DNA of 64,000 nucleotides. Source: Streptomyces sp. NP160. Lineage in GTDB: Bacteria; Actinomycetota; Actinomycetes; Actinomycetales; Quadrisphaeraceae. Below are positions 1 through 7,197 of the stretch, piece after piece. Position 1 is the first letter of the stretch, and the number at the start of each line of letters is the position of its first letter. The notes under the pieces are model-generated. The model saw nothing but the letters and a program-made list of their open reading frames with translations. It made no database searches and had not been told where the DNA came from. The position numbers and the translations under genes were made by a program. Where the stretch lies: contig NZ_VDMJ01000003.1 of NCBI RefSeq assembly GCF_006335115.1, positions 124,001 through 188,000 of the forward strand. Reading direction: 5' to 3'.

Positions 1-379
1 GCGGGGTGACGATGGTCAGCACGTTGGTGGCGAAGTCCACCGGGGCCTGCGCGGTCAGCCCCGCGTCGACCACCTCGAGCATGTTCTCCTCGTCCGCGGT
101 GGCGAGGACGTCGGCCGGCGCGCCGTTGCGGACCTGCGTGGCCAGGTCGGACGACCCGGCGAAGCTGAAGGCGACCCGCACCCCCGGGTGCTCCGCCTCG
201 AACTGCTCCCCGATCTCGGTGAACGCGCCCTTGAGCGAGGCCGCCGCGAACACGGTGAGCGTCCCGGTGGGCGCGGAGGACGACGACGACCCGGCCGCCG
301 TCGTCGTGGCAGCGCTGCCGGAGGCGCAGCCGGTCAGCAGCAGTGCGCCGGAGGCGAGGAGCACCAGCGCCCGCCTCAC
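1..379 (-). CDS. modA: Molybdate ABC transporter substrate-binding lipoprotein ModA (C-terminus outside window)
   Basis: The gene runs off the left edge; 126 codons of the N-terminal part are present. The protein begins with a lipoprotein signal peptide (hydrophobic stretch, lipobox LTGC with Cys18), then a Ser/Thr-rich linker and the periplasmic-binding fold start TLTVFAAASLKGAF, which is characteristic of ModA. Later segments (SFAGSSDLATQVRNGAPADV and a TADEENM-like stretch) match the oxyanion-binding lobe of this family. It would capture molybdate outside the membrane and deliver it to ModBC, presumably encoded beyond the window. The GTG start at 379 overlaps the stop of the upstream regulator as GTGA, so the two are translationally coupled. 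Confidence is high for the family; tungstate cannot be excluded as ligand. Confidence 0.9.
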   Translation of the reverse strand, partial: MRRALVLLASGALLLTGCASGSAATTTAAGSSSSSAPTGTLTVFAAASLKGAFTEIGEQFEAEHPGVRVAFSFAGSSDLATQVRNGAPADVLATADEENMLEVVDAGLTAQAPVDFATNVLTIVTP

Positions 380-792
380 GAGGCGCCGCCCGGGGTCTCG
401 ACGATGACGGTGGTGGCCTTGACCACGGCGACGGCGGTGCGGCCGGGCTCGAGCTGGAGCTCGCGGGCCGCCTCGGCGCTCATGAGGGAGGTCACGCGGT
501 GCGGTCCGCACTGCAGCTCCACCTGCGCCATGACGCCGTCGGCGACCACCGAGGTCACCAGGCCCACGAAGCGGTTGCGGGCGGAGCGGGCGACGCCGGA
601 GGGATCGGCGGGGGTGCGCCCGGCGTGGTCGCGGGCGAAGGCGGCCAGCTCGGCGCCGTCGACGGTGGTGCGGCCCGACGCGCCGCGGCGGGCGGTGAGG
701 GCTCCGGAGTCCGTCCAGCGGCGGACGGTGTCGTCGCTGACGCCGAGCAGCTCGGCAGCCTCGCGGACGGAGTAGGTGGCCGGGGAGCTCAC
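376..792 (-). CDS. Helix-turn-helix plus Mop (TOBE) molybdate-binding regulator
   Basis: This 138-residue protein has two parts. Residues about 7-26 form an excisionase/MerR-like helix-turn-helix (YSVREAAELLGVSDDTVRRW). Residues about 70-136 form a single Mop/TOBE molybdate-binding domain beginning SARNRFVGLVTSVVADGVMAQVEL. Proteins of this type sit upstream of modABC in actinobacteria and are inferred to sense molybdate and regulate its uptake. I chose the GTG at 792 because the conserved part starts there; an upstream in-frame start at 930 would add 46 low-complexity residues. The stop overlaps the modA start (GTGA). It differs from classical ModE, whose helix-turn-helix is longer and which carries two Mop units. 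Confidence 0.85.
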   Translation of the reverse strand: MSSPATYSVREAAELLGVSDDTVRRWTDSGALTARRGASGRTTVDGAELAAFARDHAGRTPADPSGVARSARNRFVGLVTSVVADGVMAQVELQCGPHRVTSLMSAEAARELQLEPGRTAVAVVKATTVIVETPGGAS

Positions 793-902
793 CGCAGGAG
801 CGTATCCGCAGGTGCGGTCCTGATGGCCCCTCTGGTGCCGCACCTGCGGAAGGCGCCCCGCGGGTGACCGCGCGGGCGCATGGACCGCTCCCCGGCGGGA
901 AT

Positions 903-951
903 GAAGTTGCCTGCTGCAAGCACTACACATATGGTTGCTTCAGCGAACTTC
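903..951 (+). promoter_or_regulatory. Promoter and candidate MarR operator for the marR-MFS operon
   Basis: TTGCCT (907-912) and TATGGT (930-935) are separated by 17 bases, a good -35/-10 pair about 30 bases upstream of the regulator's GTG. A short palindrome TTGC-N5-GCAA (907-919) covers the -35, and GAAGTT (903-908) is repeated inverted at 946-951. These dyads are reasonable autoregulatory MarR sites, but the exact operator is inference. The ribosome-binding site GAGGAGG lies at 954-960. Confidence 0.5.
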
Positions 952-964
952 TTGAGGAGGTCCC

Positions 965-1435
965 GTGGCCACACCCCACGCGTGCTCCGAGCTGCTCGAC
1001 ACGTTCCCCCGGCTCGTCCGGTCCAAGCGAGCCCTGCTCGGGCACATGCGCATCGCCCCCGTGTCCGCGCTCGGCGCCGTCGCCGCGCAGGGCCCCGTGC
1101 GCGTCTCGGAGGTCGCCGAGACCCTCGGCCTCGACCTGTCCACCGTCAGCCGCCAGGTCAGCCACCTGCGCCAGGAGGGGCTGGTCGAGGCCGCTCCGGA
1201 CGCCGCCGACGGCCGCTCCCAGCGCCTCTCCGTCACCGCGGCGGGACTCGAGGTGCTGCGGGCCGAGCGCCGCCGGGTGGTCGACCGCCTGGGCGAGCGC
1301 CTGACCGCGTGGGACGACGCCGAGGTCGACCAGCTCATCGGCCTCCTCGAGCGCCTCACCCACGACCTCACCGCGCCGTCGCCGGAGCACCTCATGACCG
1401 CACGCCCCACCGCCACCCCTGCGAGGACCGCATGA
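965..1435 (+). CDS. MarR-family transcriptional regulator
   Basis: This is a 156-residue winged-helix regulator. Residues about 47-95 hold the DNA-binding domain: SEVAETLGLDLSTVSRQVSH recognition region followed by the wing DAADGRSQRLSVTAAG. Flanking helices would form the dimer interface. The start is a GTG at 965 only four bases after a strong GAGGAGG. Its stop overlaps the ATG of the following MFS transporter as ATGA, the usual layout of a MarR repressor controlling its own efflux pump. The inducing compound cannot be told from sequence. Confidence 0.85.
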   Translation: MATPHACSELLDTFPRLVRSKRALLGHMRIAPVSALGAVAAQGPVRVSEVAETLGLDLSTVSRQVSHLRQEGLVEAAPDAADGRSQRLSVTAAGLEVLRAERRRVVDRLGERLTAWDDAEVDQLIGLLERLTHDLTAPSPEHLMTARPTATPARTA

Positions 1436-3231
1436 CCACCACCGCACCGCGGCCGAGCACGGCCTCCGCCGCCCCGCCCACGACCAGCCCGGCCACCGGC
1501 ACCCCGGACGGCCAGTTCCACATGACCCACCGGCAGATCCTCGAGGCGCTCTCGGGCCTGCTCCTGGGCATGTTCGTGGCCATCCTGAGCTCGACGGTCG
1601 TCTCCAACGCGCTGCCGGTGATCCTGCCGGCGCTCGGCGGCGGCGAGTCGGGCTACACCTGGGTGGTGGTGGCCGCCCTGCTCGCCACCACCGTCTCGAC
1701 GCCCATCTGGGGCAAGCTCGCCGACATCTTCTCCAAGAAGGTGCTGGTCCAGACCTCGCTGGTCATCTTCGTCATCGCGTCGGTCGTCGCGGGGTTCTCC
1801 GTCAACGTCCCGATGCTCATCGCGGCGCGCGTCGGCCAGGGCCTGGGCGCCGGCGGCCTCACCGCGCTGGCGCAGATCGTGCTGGCCACGATGATCGCGC
1901 CGCGCGAGCGCGGCCGGTACTCCGGCTACCTCGGGGCGACGTTCGCGCTGGCCACCGTGGGCGGCCCGCTCATCGGCGGCGTCATCACCGAGCACCTGTC
2001 GTGGCACTACACGTTCTTCGTGGGCGTCCCGTTCGCCGTCGCGGCGTTCGTCGTCATCCAGAAGACGCTCGACCTGCCGGTGGTCAAGCGCGAGGTCCAC
2101 ATCGACTACTGGGGCGCCACGCTCCTGGCGGCCGGCGTCTCCGCGCTGCTGATCTGGGTGTCGCTGGCGGGCAAGGACTTCGACTGGGTGTCGTGGCAGA
2201 CGTTCGCGCTGGTGGGCGGAGGCATCGCGCTGCTGGTCGCCCTGGTCCTCGTGGAGCGCCGCGCCCGGGACGCCATCATCCCGCTGCACCTGTTCCGCTC
2301 CTCGACCACCGTGCTGGCCTCGGTCGCGAGCCTCTTCGTCGGCATCGCGATGTTCGGCGCCACCATCTTCCTGGCGCAGTACTTCCAGCTGGCCCGCGGT
2401 GACTCGCCCACGGTCGCCGGCCTGCGCACGCTGCCGATGATCGCCGGGCTGTTCCTGTCCTCCACCGCCATCGGCCAGCTCGTGAGCCGCACCGGCCGCT
2501 GGAAGCGGTGGATCGTCACTGGCGGCGTGCTGCTGACCGCCGGTCTCGGCCTCATGGGCACCGTCGCGTGGGACACCGACTACTGGGTGGTCGCGATCCA
2601 CATGGCGCTGGTCGGCCTGGGCGTCGGCATGATGATGCAGAACCTCGTGCTGGCGGTGCAGAACGTCACGGCACCGCAGGACATGGGCACGGCCAGCTCC
2701 TTCGTGGCCTTCACCCGCTCCCTGGGCGGCTCGATCGGCGTGTCGGTGCTGGGGGCCGTGCTCGGCCACCGCGTGACGGCCTACCTCACGTCCAGCCTGA
2801 CCGACGCCGGGGTCGACCCCTCCCAGCTGGGGGCGGCGGGCAGCGGTGGCGTGCCGGTGCTGGCCGAGATCCCGCAGCCGGTGCGCACCCTCGTGCAGGC
2901 CGCCTACGGCGACGGCATCGCTGACATCTTCCTCGTGGCGGCGCCGTTCGCCCTGCTGTCGCTGCTGTTCGTCCTGTTCTTCAAGGAGACCGCGCTGCGG
3001 ACCTCCAACGCGGCGGCCACCGCGGACGTCCCGGACGGCGAGCAGGCCGCGGGCCAGGTGGGCACCGCTCCCCTGGGCAGCACCGCCCCCACGGGCACCT
3101 CGGCGGTGACGGCCGAGGACGACGCCGTGCACCACGGCAAGCACGCCGCTCCGGTGGAGCCGGCGAGCGGTGACGCCGACCACCTCGGCCGGCACGCCGA
3201 CCGGCGCGTGCCGCTGGACGCCCACCGCTGA
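1432..3231 (+). CDS. MFS drug efflux transporter, DHA2 (EmrB/QacA, 14-TM) family
   Basis: The 599-residue integral membrane protein starts with about 35 polar residues. Some 14 hydrophobic segments follow, up to about residue 515, and then a hydrophilic His/Asp/Ala-rich tail of roughly 80 residues. The MFS motif A appears as GKLADIFSKK at residues 94-103, and RVGQGLGAGG lies further on. Length and segment count fit proton-driven multidrug exporters of the DHA2 group. It is translationally coupled to the MarR gene by ATGA, so a toxic or antibiotic substrate is likely. A strong hairpin terminator follows. The long charged C-terminal tail is unusual but could simply be disordered cytoplasmic sequence. 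Confidence 0.88.
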   Translation: MTTTAPRPSTASAAPPTTSPATGTPDGQFHMTHRQILEALSGLLLGMFVAILSSTVVSNALPVILPALGGGESGYTWVVVAALLATTVSTPIWGKLADIFSKKVLVQTSLVIFVIASVVAGFSVNVPMLIAARVGQGLGAGGLTALAQIVLATMIAPRERGRYSGYLGATFALATVGGPLIGGVITEHLSWHYTFFVGVPFAVAAFVVIQKTLDLPVVKREVHIDYWGATLLAAGVSALLIWVSLAGKDFDWVSWQTFALVGGGIALLVALVLVERRARDAIIPLHLFRSSTTVLASVASLFVGIAMFGATIFLAQYFQLARGDSPTVAGLRTLPMIAGLFLSSTAIGQLVSRTGRWKRWIVTGGVLLTAGLGLMGTVAWDTDYWVVAIHMALVGLGVGMMMQNLVLAVQNVTAPQDMGTASSFVAFTRSLGGSIGVSVLGAVLGHRVTAYLTSSLTDAGVDPSQLGAAGSGGVPVLAEIPQPVRTLVQAAYGDGIADIFLVAAPFALLSLLFVLFFKETALRTSNAAATADVPDGEQAAGQVGTAPLGSTAPTGTSAVTAEDDAVHHGKHAAPVEPASGDADHLGRHADRRVPLDAHR

Positions 3232-3248
3232 CCGCCGGGCGCCGGCGC

Positions 3249-3286
3249 GCAGGAGGCCCGCACCCCTCGGGGTGCGGGCCTCCTGC
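3249..3286. terminator. Hairpin terminator between convergent genes
   Basis: An uninterrupted 18-bp GC-rich stem (3249-3266 with 3269-3286) with a two-base formal loop lies 18 bases after the MFS stop and 14 bases before the end of the opposite-strand small gene. It can serve both directions; there is no clear T-run. Confidence 0.75.
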
Positions 3287-3300
3287 TGCGTCCGGGCGTG

Positions 3301-3450
3301 TCAGCGGGGGTCGGTGGGGTCCGACGGCTCGGCGCGCAGGACGTCGGCAGCGTCCTCCTCGGGACGCGGGGGGACGGTCTCGTCCTCCTCGAGGACCTCG
3401 AGCTCGTGGTCGGGGGCGCCCGGCAGGTCGCCGCCCGGCTGCTGGCTCAC
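3301..3450 (-). CDS. Small acidic hypothetical protein (49 aa)
   Basis: This short frame starts with GTG at 3450, overlapping the stop of the preceding 102-residue gene as GTGA. It encodes a very acidic, Pro-rich peptide (for example LEVLEEDETVPPRPEEDAAD). There is no hydrophobic segment and no recognised domain, and it is probably disordered. The coupling and its end next to a strong terminator are the main reasons to believe it is translated. Function is unknown. Confidence 0.5.
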   Translation of the reverse strand: MSQQPGGDLPGAPDHELEVLEEDETVPPRPEEDAADVLRAEPSDPTDPR

Positions 3451-3755
3451 CGGCCACCGCCCGGGGTGTCGTACGACGAGTGGGGACGCGCGCCGGGGTT
3501 CTCCGGACCGGTGTCCCCGGGGACCGCCTGCTCGGCGTCCTCGGACGAGATGGTGACGCCCGCGAGCGGGTCGCCCGCAGCGGTGCCGTCGGCGCTGCCC
3601 TCGCCGCGCTGGTCCATCACCGGCGGCGGCACGGAGGCACCGGTGGCGCGGGCCGTGCCGTTGCTGCGGTCGGCGATGGCCGAGAGGGTCTCGGGGTTGT
3701 CGGCCGGGTCCACCTGGCCGGTGCCGTCGTCGTCGGGCGTGGTGTGCGTGCTCAC
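3447..3755 (-). CDS. Small disordered hypothetical protein (102 aa)
   Basis: The protein is rich in Asp, Gly, Pro, Thr and Ala and has no predicted membrane segment or known domain. It looks intrinsically disordered. The GTG start at 3755 lies three bases after the stop of the amidotransferase gene, and its own stop overlaps the next small gene, so the three genes form a tight operon. An Asp-rich start followed by ETLSAIADRSNGTA is the only part with helix-like composition. Function is unknown. Confidence 0.6.
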   Translation of the reverse strand: MSTHTTPDDDGTGQVDPADNPETLSAIADRSNGTARATGASVPPPVMDQRGEGSADGTAAGDPLAGVTISSEDAEQAVPGDTGPENPGARPHSSYDTPGGGR

Positions 3756-3758
3756 ACC

Positions 3759-4682
3759 TCAGACCATGGCGCGGGCGGCGGATCCCTGCGACTCGTGGCG
3801 GGCCCCGGGCAGCACCCTCGGCGCGGCAGGCGCCGCCTCGGCGCTCGCGCCGCGGGTGACGGGCACCGGCAGCCTCTGCTCCTCGAGCGTGCGCAGGTCG
3901 ACGCGGAGGACGACGTCGGCCGGCAGCGGCTCCCAGCCGTCCACCCGCAGACCGGAGGAGGAGACGACGACGGCGCCGTCCTCGGAGCGCCGGCGCCACA
4001 GCTGGTAGTAGCCGGTGCGGTGGCCGACGGGCAGCTCCTCCTCGGCGATGCCGCTGGCGTCGAAGTCCTCGTGGGGGATGCGGGCGCCGGCGCTGACGTG
4101 CACCACGACGAGCTCGCGCGCGGAGAGCAGGACGGCGTTGAGGCTGGAGGCCGGGAACAGGGGTGCCAGCTCGGCCGCCGCGGCGGCGGCGCCCCGCGCG
4201 AGGTCCCCGCCGGCGGCAGCGGCGCGCTCGCGCACCAGCGCCGCGTACCGCTCGCTGTCGGTGGAGCCGGCCAGCGCCGCCCGGGAGGCGGGGGCGAGCA
4301 GCTCCTCCAGGCGGGCGGCGGGCTTCACGGCGCCGTTGTGGGCCAGCGCGACGTCCCCCCGTCCCGTCACGCGCCCGACGAAGGGGTGGGTGTTCTCCGG
4401 CTGCACGGGCATCCCGGAGCTCGCGAGGCGCAGGTGCAGCAACCCCGCACGCGCCTGCAGACCGTCCGTGAGCTGCTCCAGCGCGGGGTCCCCGTAGCCG
4501 CTGCGCGGGCTCCGGCGGGTGTGCACCGCGTCGTCGTCGGCTCCCCCGCCCTCCAGCCACGCCGCGCCCCAGCCGTCGTCGTGGAGGCGGGCCATGGCGC
4601 GGAAGGCCGCCACCTGGGTGCTGCCCAGGGCGGCGGCGAGCGAGCGCGGTGAGGGAGCGGCGAACCCGAGGAGCCTGCACAC
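3759..4682 (-). CDS. Class II glutamine amidotransferase (YafJ/EgtC type)
   Basis: The start was set at GTG 4682 because this places Cys directly after the initiator (MCRLLGFA), as needed for the N-terminal nucleophile of class II glutamine amidotransferases. The 307-residue protein also shows the family's ENTHPFV, HNG (in ALAHNGAV) and TDSERYA motifs. It should release ammonia from glutamine or hydrolyse a gamma-glutamyl bond. EgtC of ergothioneine synthesis has this fold, but no egtA, egtB or egtD is nearby, so I do not assign that role. It is followed by two small acidic genes in the same operon. Confidence 0.82.
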   Translation of the reverse strand: MCRLLGFAAPSPRSLAAALGSTQVAAFRAMARLHDDGWGAAWLEGGGADDDAVHTRRSPRSGYGDPALEQLTDGLQARAGLLHLRLASSGMPVQPENTHPFVGRVTGRGDVALAHNGAVKPAARLEELLAPASRAALAGSTDSERYAALVRERAAAAGGDLARGAAAAAAELAPLFPASSLNAVLLSARELVVVHVSAGARIPHEDFDASGIAEEELPVGHRTGYYQLWRRRSEDGAVVVSSSGLRVDGWEPLPADVVLRVDLRTLEEQRLPVPVTRGASAEAAPAAPRVLPGARHESQGSAARAMV

Positions 4683-4830
4683 CCTGTCCACGGTAAGCAG
4701 CGGGCGTGACGTCCGTGTGACAACGACACGCACCGCACGACCGAGCGGACCTTGCGATGAGTTCCCGCGGGGGCCACGGTCTGCAGTGCGTCAGGCGGCG
4801 AGGGCCGCCCCCGTGCACCAGGAGGAAGCC

Positions 4831-5253
4831 GTGGCCTACACGCTCAACCCGTACCTCAACTTCCGCGGCACCGCCCGGGAGGCGATGGAGTTCTACGCCT
4901 CCGTCCTCGGGGGGAAGCTGTCGCTGATGACCTTCACCGAGGGCGGCATGCCGATGGGGGGCGAGGAGGACGGCTGGGTCATGCACGGCCAGCTCGACCT
5001 GCCCAACGGCATGGTCCTCATGGGGTCGGACACCCCCTCGTCGATGCCGTTCGCGGGGGTCGACGGGTTCGCGGTGGCGCTGACCGGCGACGACGGTGAC
5101 ACGCTGCTGGACTGGTACCGGCAGCTCGCCGCGACGGGGCACGAGGACGTGCCGCTGGCGAAGGCGCCCTGGGGCGCCTGGTTCGGCCAGTGCAAGGACC
5201 GCTGGGGCACCCCGTGGATGGTCAACGCCGACGGCGTGACCGACCCCGCCTGA
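4831..5253 (+). CDS. VOC superfamily protein, PhnB-like
   Basis: This 140-residue protein begins AYTLNPYLNFRGTAREAMEF and ends RWGTPWMVN, typical of the PhnB/YdcA group of the vicinal-oxygen-chelate (glyoxalase/bleomycin resistance) superfamily. These are dimers built from paired beta-alpha-beta-beta-beta units. GTG at 4831 is preceded by GGAGGAA at 4821-4827. Many members lack a known substrate, and metal ligands are poorly conserved in the PhnB group, so enzymatic activity is uncertain. It stands alone between the divergent amidotransferase operon and a very long hairpin. Confidence 0.8.
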   Translation: MAYTLNPYLNFRGTAREAMEFYASVLGGKLSLMTFTEGGMPMGGEEDGWVMHGQLDLPNGMVLMGSDTPSSMPFAGVDGFAVALTGDDGDTLLDWYRQLAATGHEDVPLAKAPWGAWFGQCKDRWGTPWMVNADGVTDPA

Positions 5254-5266
5254 CCCCCACCGTCCG

Positions 5267-5319
5267 CGTGATCATGGGCGTCCGCCACCCGCAAGGGGTG
5301 GCGGACGCCCATGATCACG
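5267..5319. terminator. Exceptionally long perfect hairpin between convergent genes
   Basis: Bases 5267-5290 pair perfectly with 5296-5319 (24 bp) around a five-base loop GCAAG. The stem base carries CGTGATCATGGGC and its complement. The hairpin sits 13 bases past the VOC stop and 11 bases before the end of the GH13 gene on the other strand, so it can end both transcripts. Confidence 0.8.
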
Positions 5320-5330
5320 GTCGGGGGGGG

Positions 5331-7082
5331 TCAGCGGCGCAGCCAGACGGCCGTGTCGACGGGCAGCAGCAGGCCGCCGTCGGCGGTGTCCTCGAGGTCC
5401 GCGCTGGCCAGCAGGACCTCTGCGCCGGCCGGCAGGGACACCGGACGCGGGGACGGGTTCACCCAGCAGGCGAAGCCCGGCTCGCGGGTGAAGGCGAGCA
5501 CGCCGTCGAGGGAGCCGTCCGCGGACCGCACCCAGGCGATCTCCCCGTCCCCGAGGGCCTCCAGGGAGCGGCGCAGCGACAGCGCCGAGCGGTAGAGCTC
5601 GAGGGTCGAGGTCGGGTCGCCGTCCTGGTCGGCGACGGTCAGGCCCGCGAAGGACGCGGGCTGCGGCAGCCACGGCTCGCCGGTGGGCGCCGCGCCGTCG
5701 GCGCGCTCGCTGAAGCCGAAGGGCGCCTCGGCGCCCGACCACGGCAGCGGGACGCGGCAGCCGTCGCGGCCCCGGCGCTCGCCACCGGACTGGAACCACA
5801 CCGGGTCCTGCAGGGACTCCTCGGGCAGGTCCTCCACCTCGGGCAGGCCCAGCTCGGCGCCCTGGTAGACGTACGCACCGCCCGGCAGCGCCAGCATGAG
5901 CAGCGCGGCGGCCCGGGCGCGGCGCAGCCCCACCTCGAGGTCGGCGGGCCGGCCGGTGAAGTCCTCCTCGCCGCCCAGCTGCGGGCGGTCCTGCTCGCGG
6001 GCGTAGCGGGAGACCTCGCGGTACACGTCGTGGTTGCTCAGCACCCAGGTGGGCGGCGCGCCGACGGCGGCGTGCGCGGCCAGCGTCCTGTCGATGACGC
6101 CGCGCAGCTCCGGCTCGCGCCACGCGGAGACGAGGAAGTCGAAGTTGAACGCCGTGTGCAGCTCGTCGGGGCGCAGGTACAGGCCCAGGCGCACCGGGTC
6201 GCCGGTCCACGCCTCGGCCACGAAGACCTTCGGGTCGTCGTAGGAGTCGGCGATGGCGCGCCAGCGGCGGTAGACCTCGTGGACGTCGTCGCGGTCGAGG
6301 AAGGGGTGGTCGCCCGCGCCGAAGGGCCGGTGGGGGTTCTCGAGCACGCCGGTGTCGGGCAGGTCGGCGTGCTTGGTGAGGCCGTGGGCCACGTCGATGC
6401 GGAACCCGTCGACGCCGCGGTCGAACCAGAACCGCAGCACGTCGTCGTACTCGGCGCGGACGTCCTCGTGGGACCAGTCGACGTCGGGCTGCTTGCTGTT
6501 GAACAGGTGCAGGTACCACTGGCCGGGCCGGCCGGCGGGGTGCGCGGCGTCGCCGACGGCCTCGACCACGCGGGTCCACGCCGGGCCTCCGAAGTGGCTG
6601 GTCCAGTCGTTGGGGGGCAGCTCGCCGGCCTCGCCGCGGCCGTCGCGGAAGATGAAGCGCGCCCGCTCGGGCGAGCCGGGGGCGCTGGCGAGCGCCGCCC
6701 GGAACCACGCGTGCTCGTCGGAGAGGTGGTTCGGGACGACGTCGAGGATGACGCGCAGCCCGAGCCCGTGCGCCTCGGCGATCATCGCGGAGGCCTGCTC
6801 GAGGTCGCCGAAGAGCGGCTCGACGGCGCGGTAGTCCGCCACGTCGTAGCCGGAGTCGGCCATGGGCGAGGGGTACCAGGGGTTGATCCAGACGGCGTCG
6901 ACGCCGAGGGAGGCCAGGTGCGGCAGGCGGGCGCGCAGGCCGGCGACGTCCCCCGTGCCGTCACCGTCGCCGTCGGCGAAGGAGCGGATGTAGACCTGGT
7001 AGACGACGGCCTCGCGCCACCAGGGCGTGGCGAGGCGGGAGGCGGCGCGCTGCGCGCCGGTGGCGGGTGCCGTGAGGGTCAC
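5331..7082 (-). CDS. GH13 alpha-glucosidase / alpha-amylase family enzyme
   Basis: This 583-residue cytoplasmic enzyme carries the four GH13 regions in order: DVVPNH (114-119), GFRIDVAH with nucleophile Asp230, VAEAW with acid/base Glu290, and VLSNHD with Asp352. The N-terminal WWREAVVYQVYIRSF and the WINPWYPSPMADSGYDV stretch are typical of oligo-1,6-glucosidase/alpha-glucosidase/trehalulose-type enzymes. No signal peptide is present, so it likely splits imported malto- or isomalto-oligosaccharides. GTG at 7082 was preferred, with GGAG about nine bases upstream. An in-frame ATG at 7187 lies inside the operator and upstream of the likely transcription start, which argues against it. Transcription comes from the LacI-controlled promoter just upstream. 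Confidence 0.9.
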   Translation of the reverse strand: MTLTAPATGAQRAASRLATPWWREAVVYQVYIRSFADGDGDGTGDVAGLRARLPHLASLGVDAVWINPWYPSPMADSGYDVADYRAVEPLFGDLEQASAMIAEAHGLGLRVILDVVPNHLSDEHAWFRAALASAPGSPERARFIFRDGRGEAGELPPNDWTSHFGGPAWTRVVEAVGDAAHPAGRPGQWYLHLFNSKQPDVDWSHEDVRAEYDDVLRFWFDRGVDGFRIDVAHGLTKHADLPDTGVLENPHRPFGAGDHPFLDRDDVHEVYRRWRAIADSYDDPKVFVAEAWTGDPVRLGLYLRPDELHTAFNFDFLVSAWREPELRGVIDRTLAAHAAVGAPPTWVLSNHDVYREVSRYAREQDRPQLGGEEDFTGRPADLEVGLRRARAAALLMLALPGGAYVYQGAELGLPEVEDLPEESLQDPVWFQSGGERRGRDGCRVPLPWSGAEAPFGFSERADGAAPTGEPWLPQPASFAGLTVADQDGDPTSTLELYRSALSLRRSLEALGDGEIAWVRSADGSLDGVLAFTREPGFACWVNPSPRPVSLPAGAEVLLASADLEDTADGGLLLPVDTAVWLRR

Positions 7083-7167
7083 GGTGTGCTCCGGGAGGGA
7101 CGTGGGTGTGCGGGGTCCGGGGTCTGGCAGGGCTCGCGGTCGGCTGTCGCCGGGTGGTGCGACGACG

Positions 7168-7197
7168 ATGCTAGATCGATCCAGCACCGCGTGTCAC
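7168..7197 (-). promoter_or_regulatory. Promoter with embedded LacI-type operator for the GH13 gene
   Basis: Read on the minus strand, GTGACA (7192-7197) and TAGCAT (7168-7173) are 18 bases apart. Between and over them lies the 18-bp near-palindrome TGCTAGATCGATCCAGCA (plus-strand 7169-7186), symmetric around a central CG as in LacI-family operators, with one broken pair. The -35 overlaps the stop codon of the upstream lacI-type gene. A leader of roughly 75-80 bases precedes the GTG at 7082. Confidence 0.7.

Noticed and set aside
880-1431. Long N-terminal extension of the MFS transporter frame
   Set aside because: The upstream part overlaps the MarR gene in another frame and is Arg/Pro-rich. 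The ATGA overlap at 1432 gives a natural start.
3759-4682. Amidotransferase as EgtC of ergothioneine synthesis
   Set aside because: The fold fits, but no egtA, egtB or egtD is adjacent, so the specific name is not supported.
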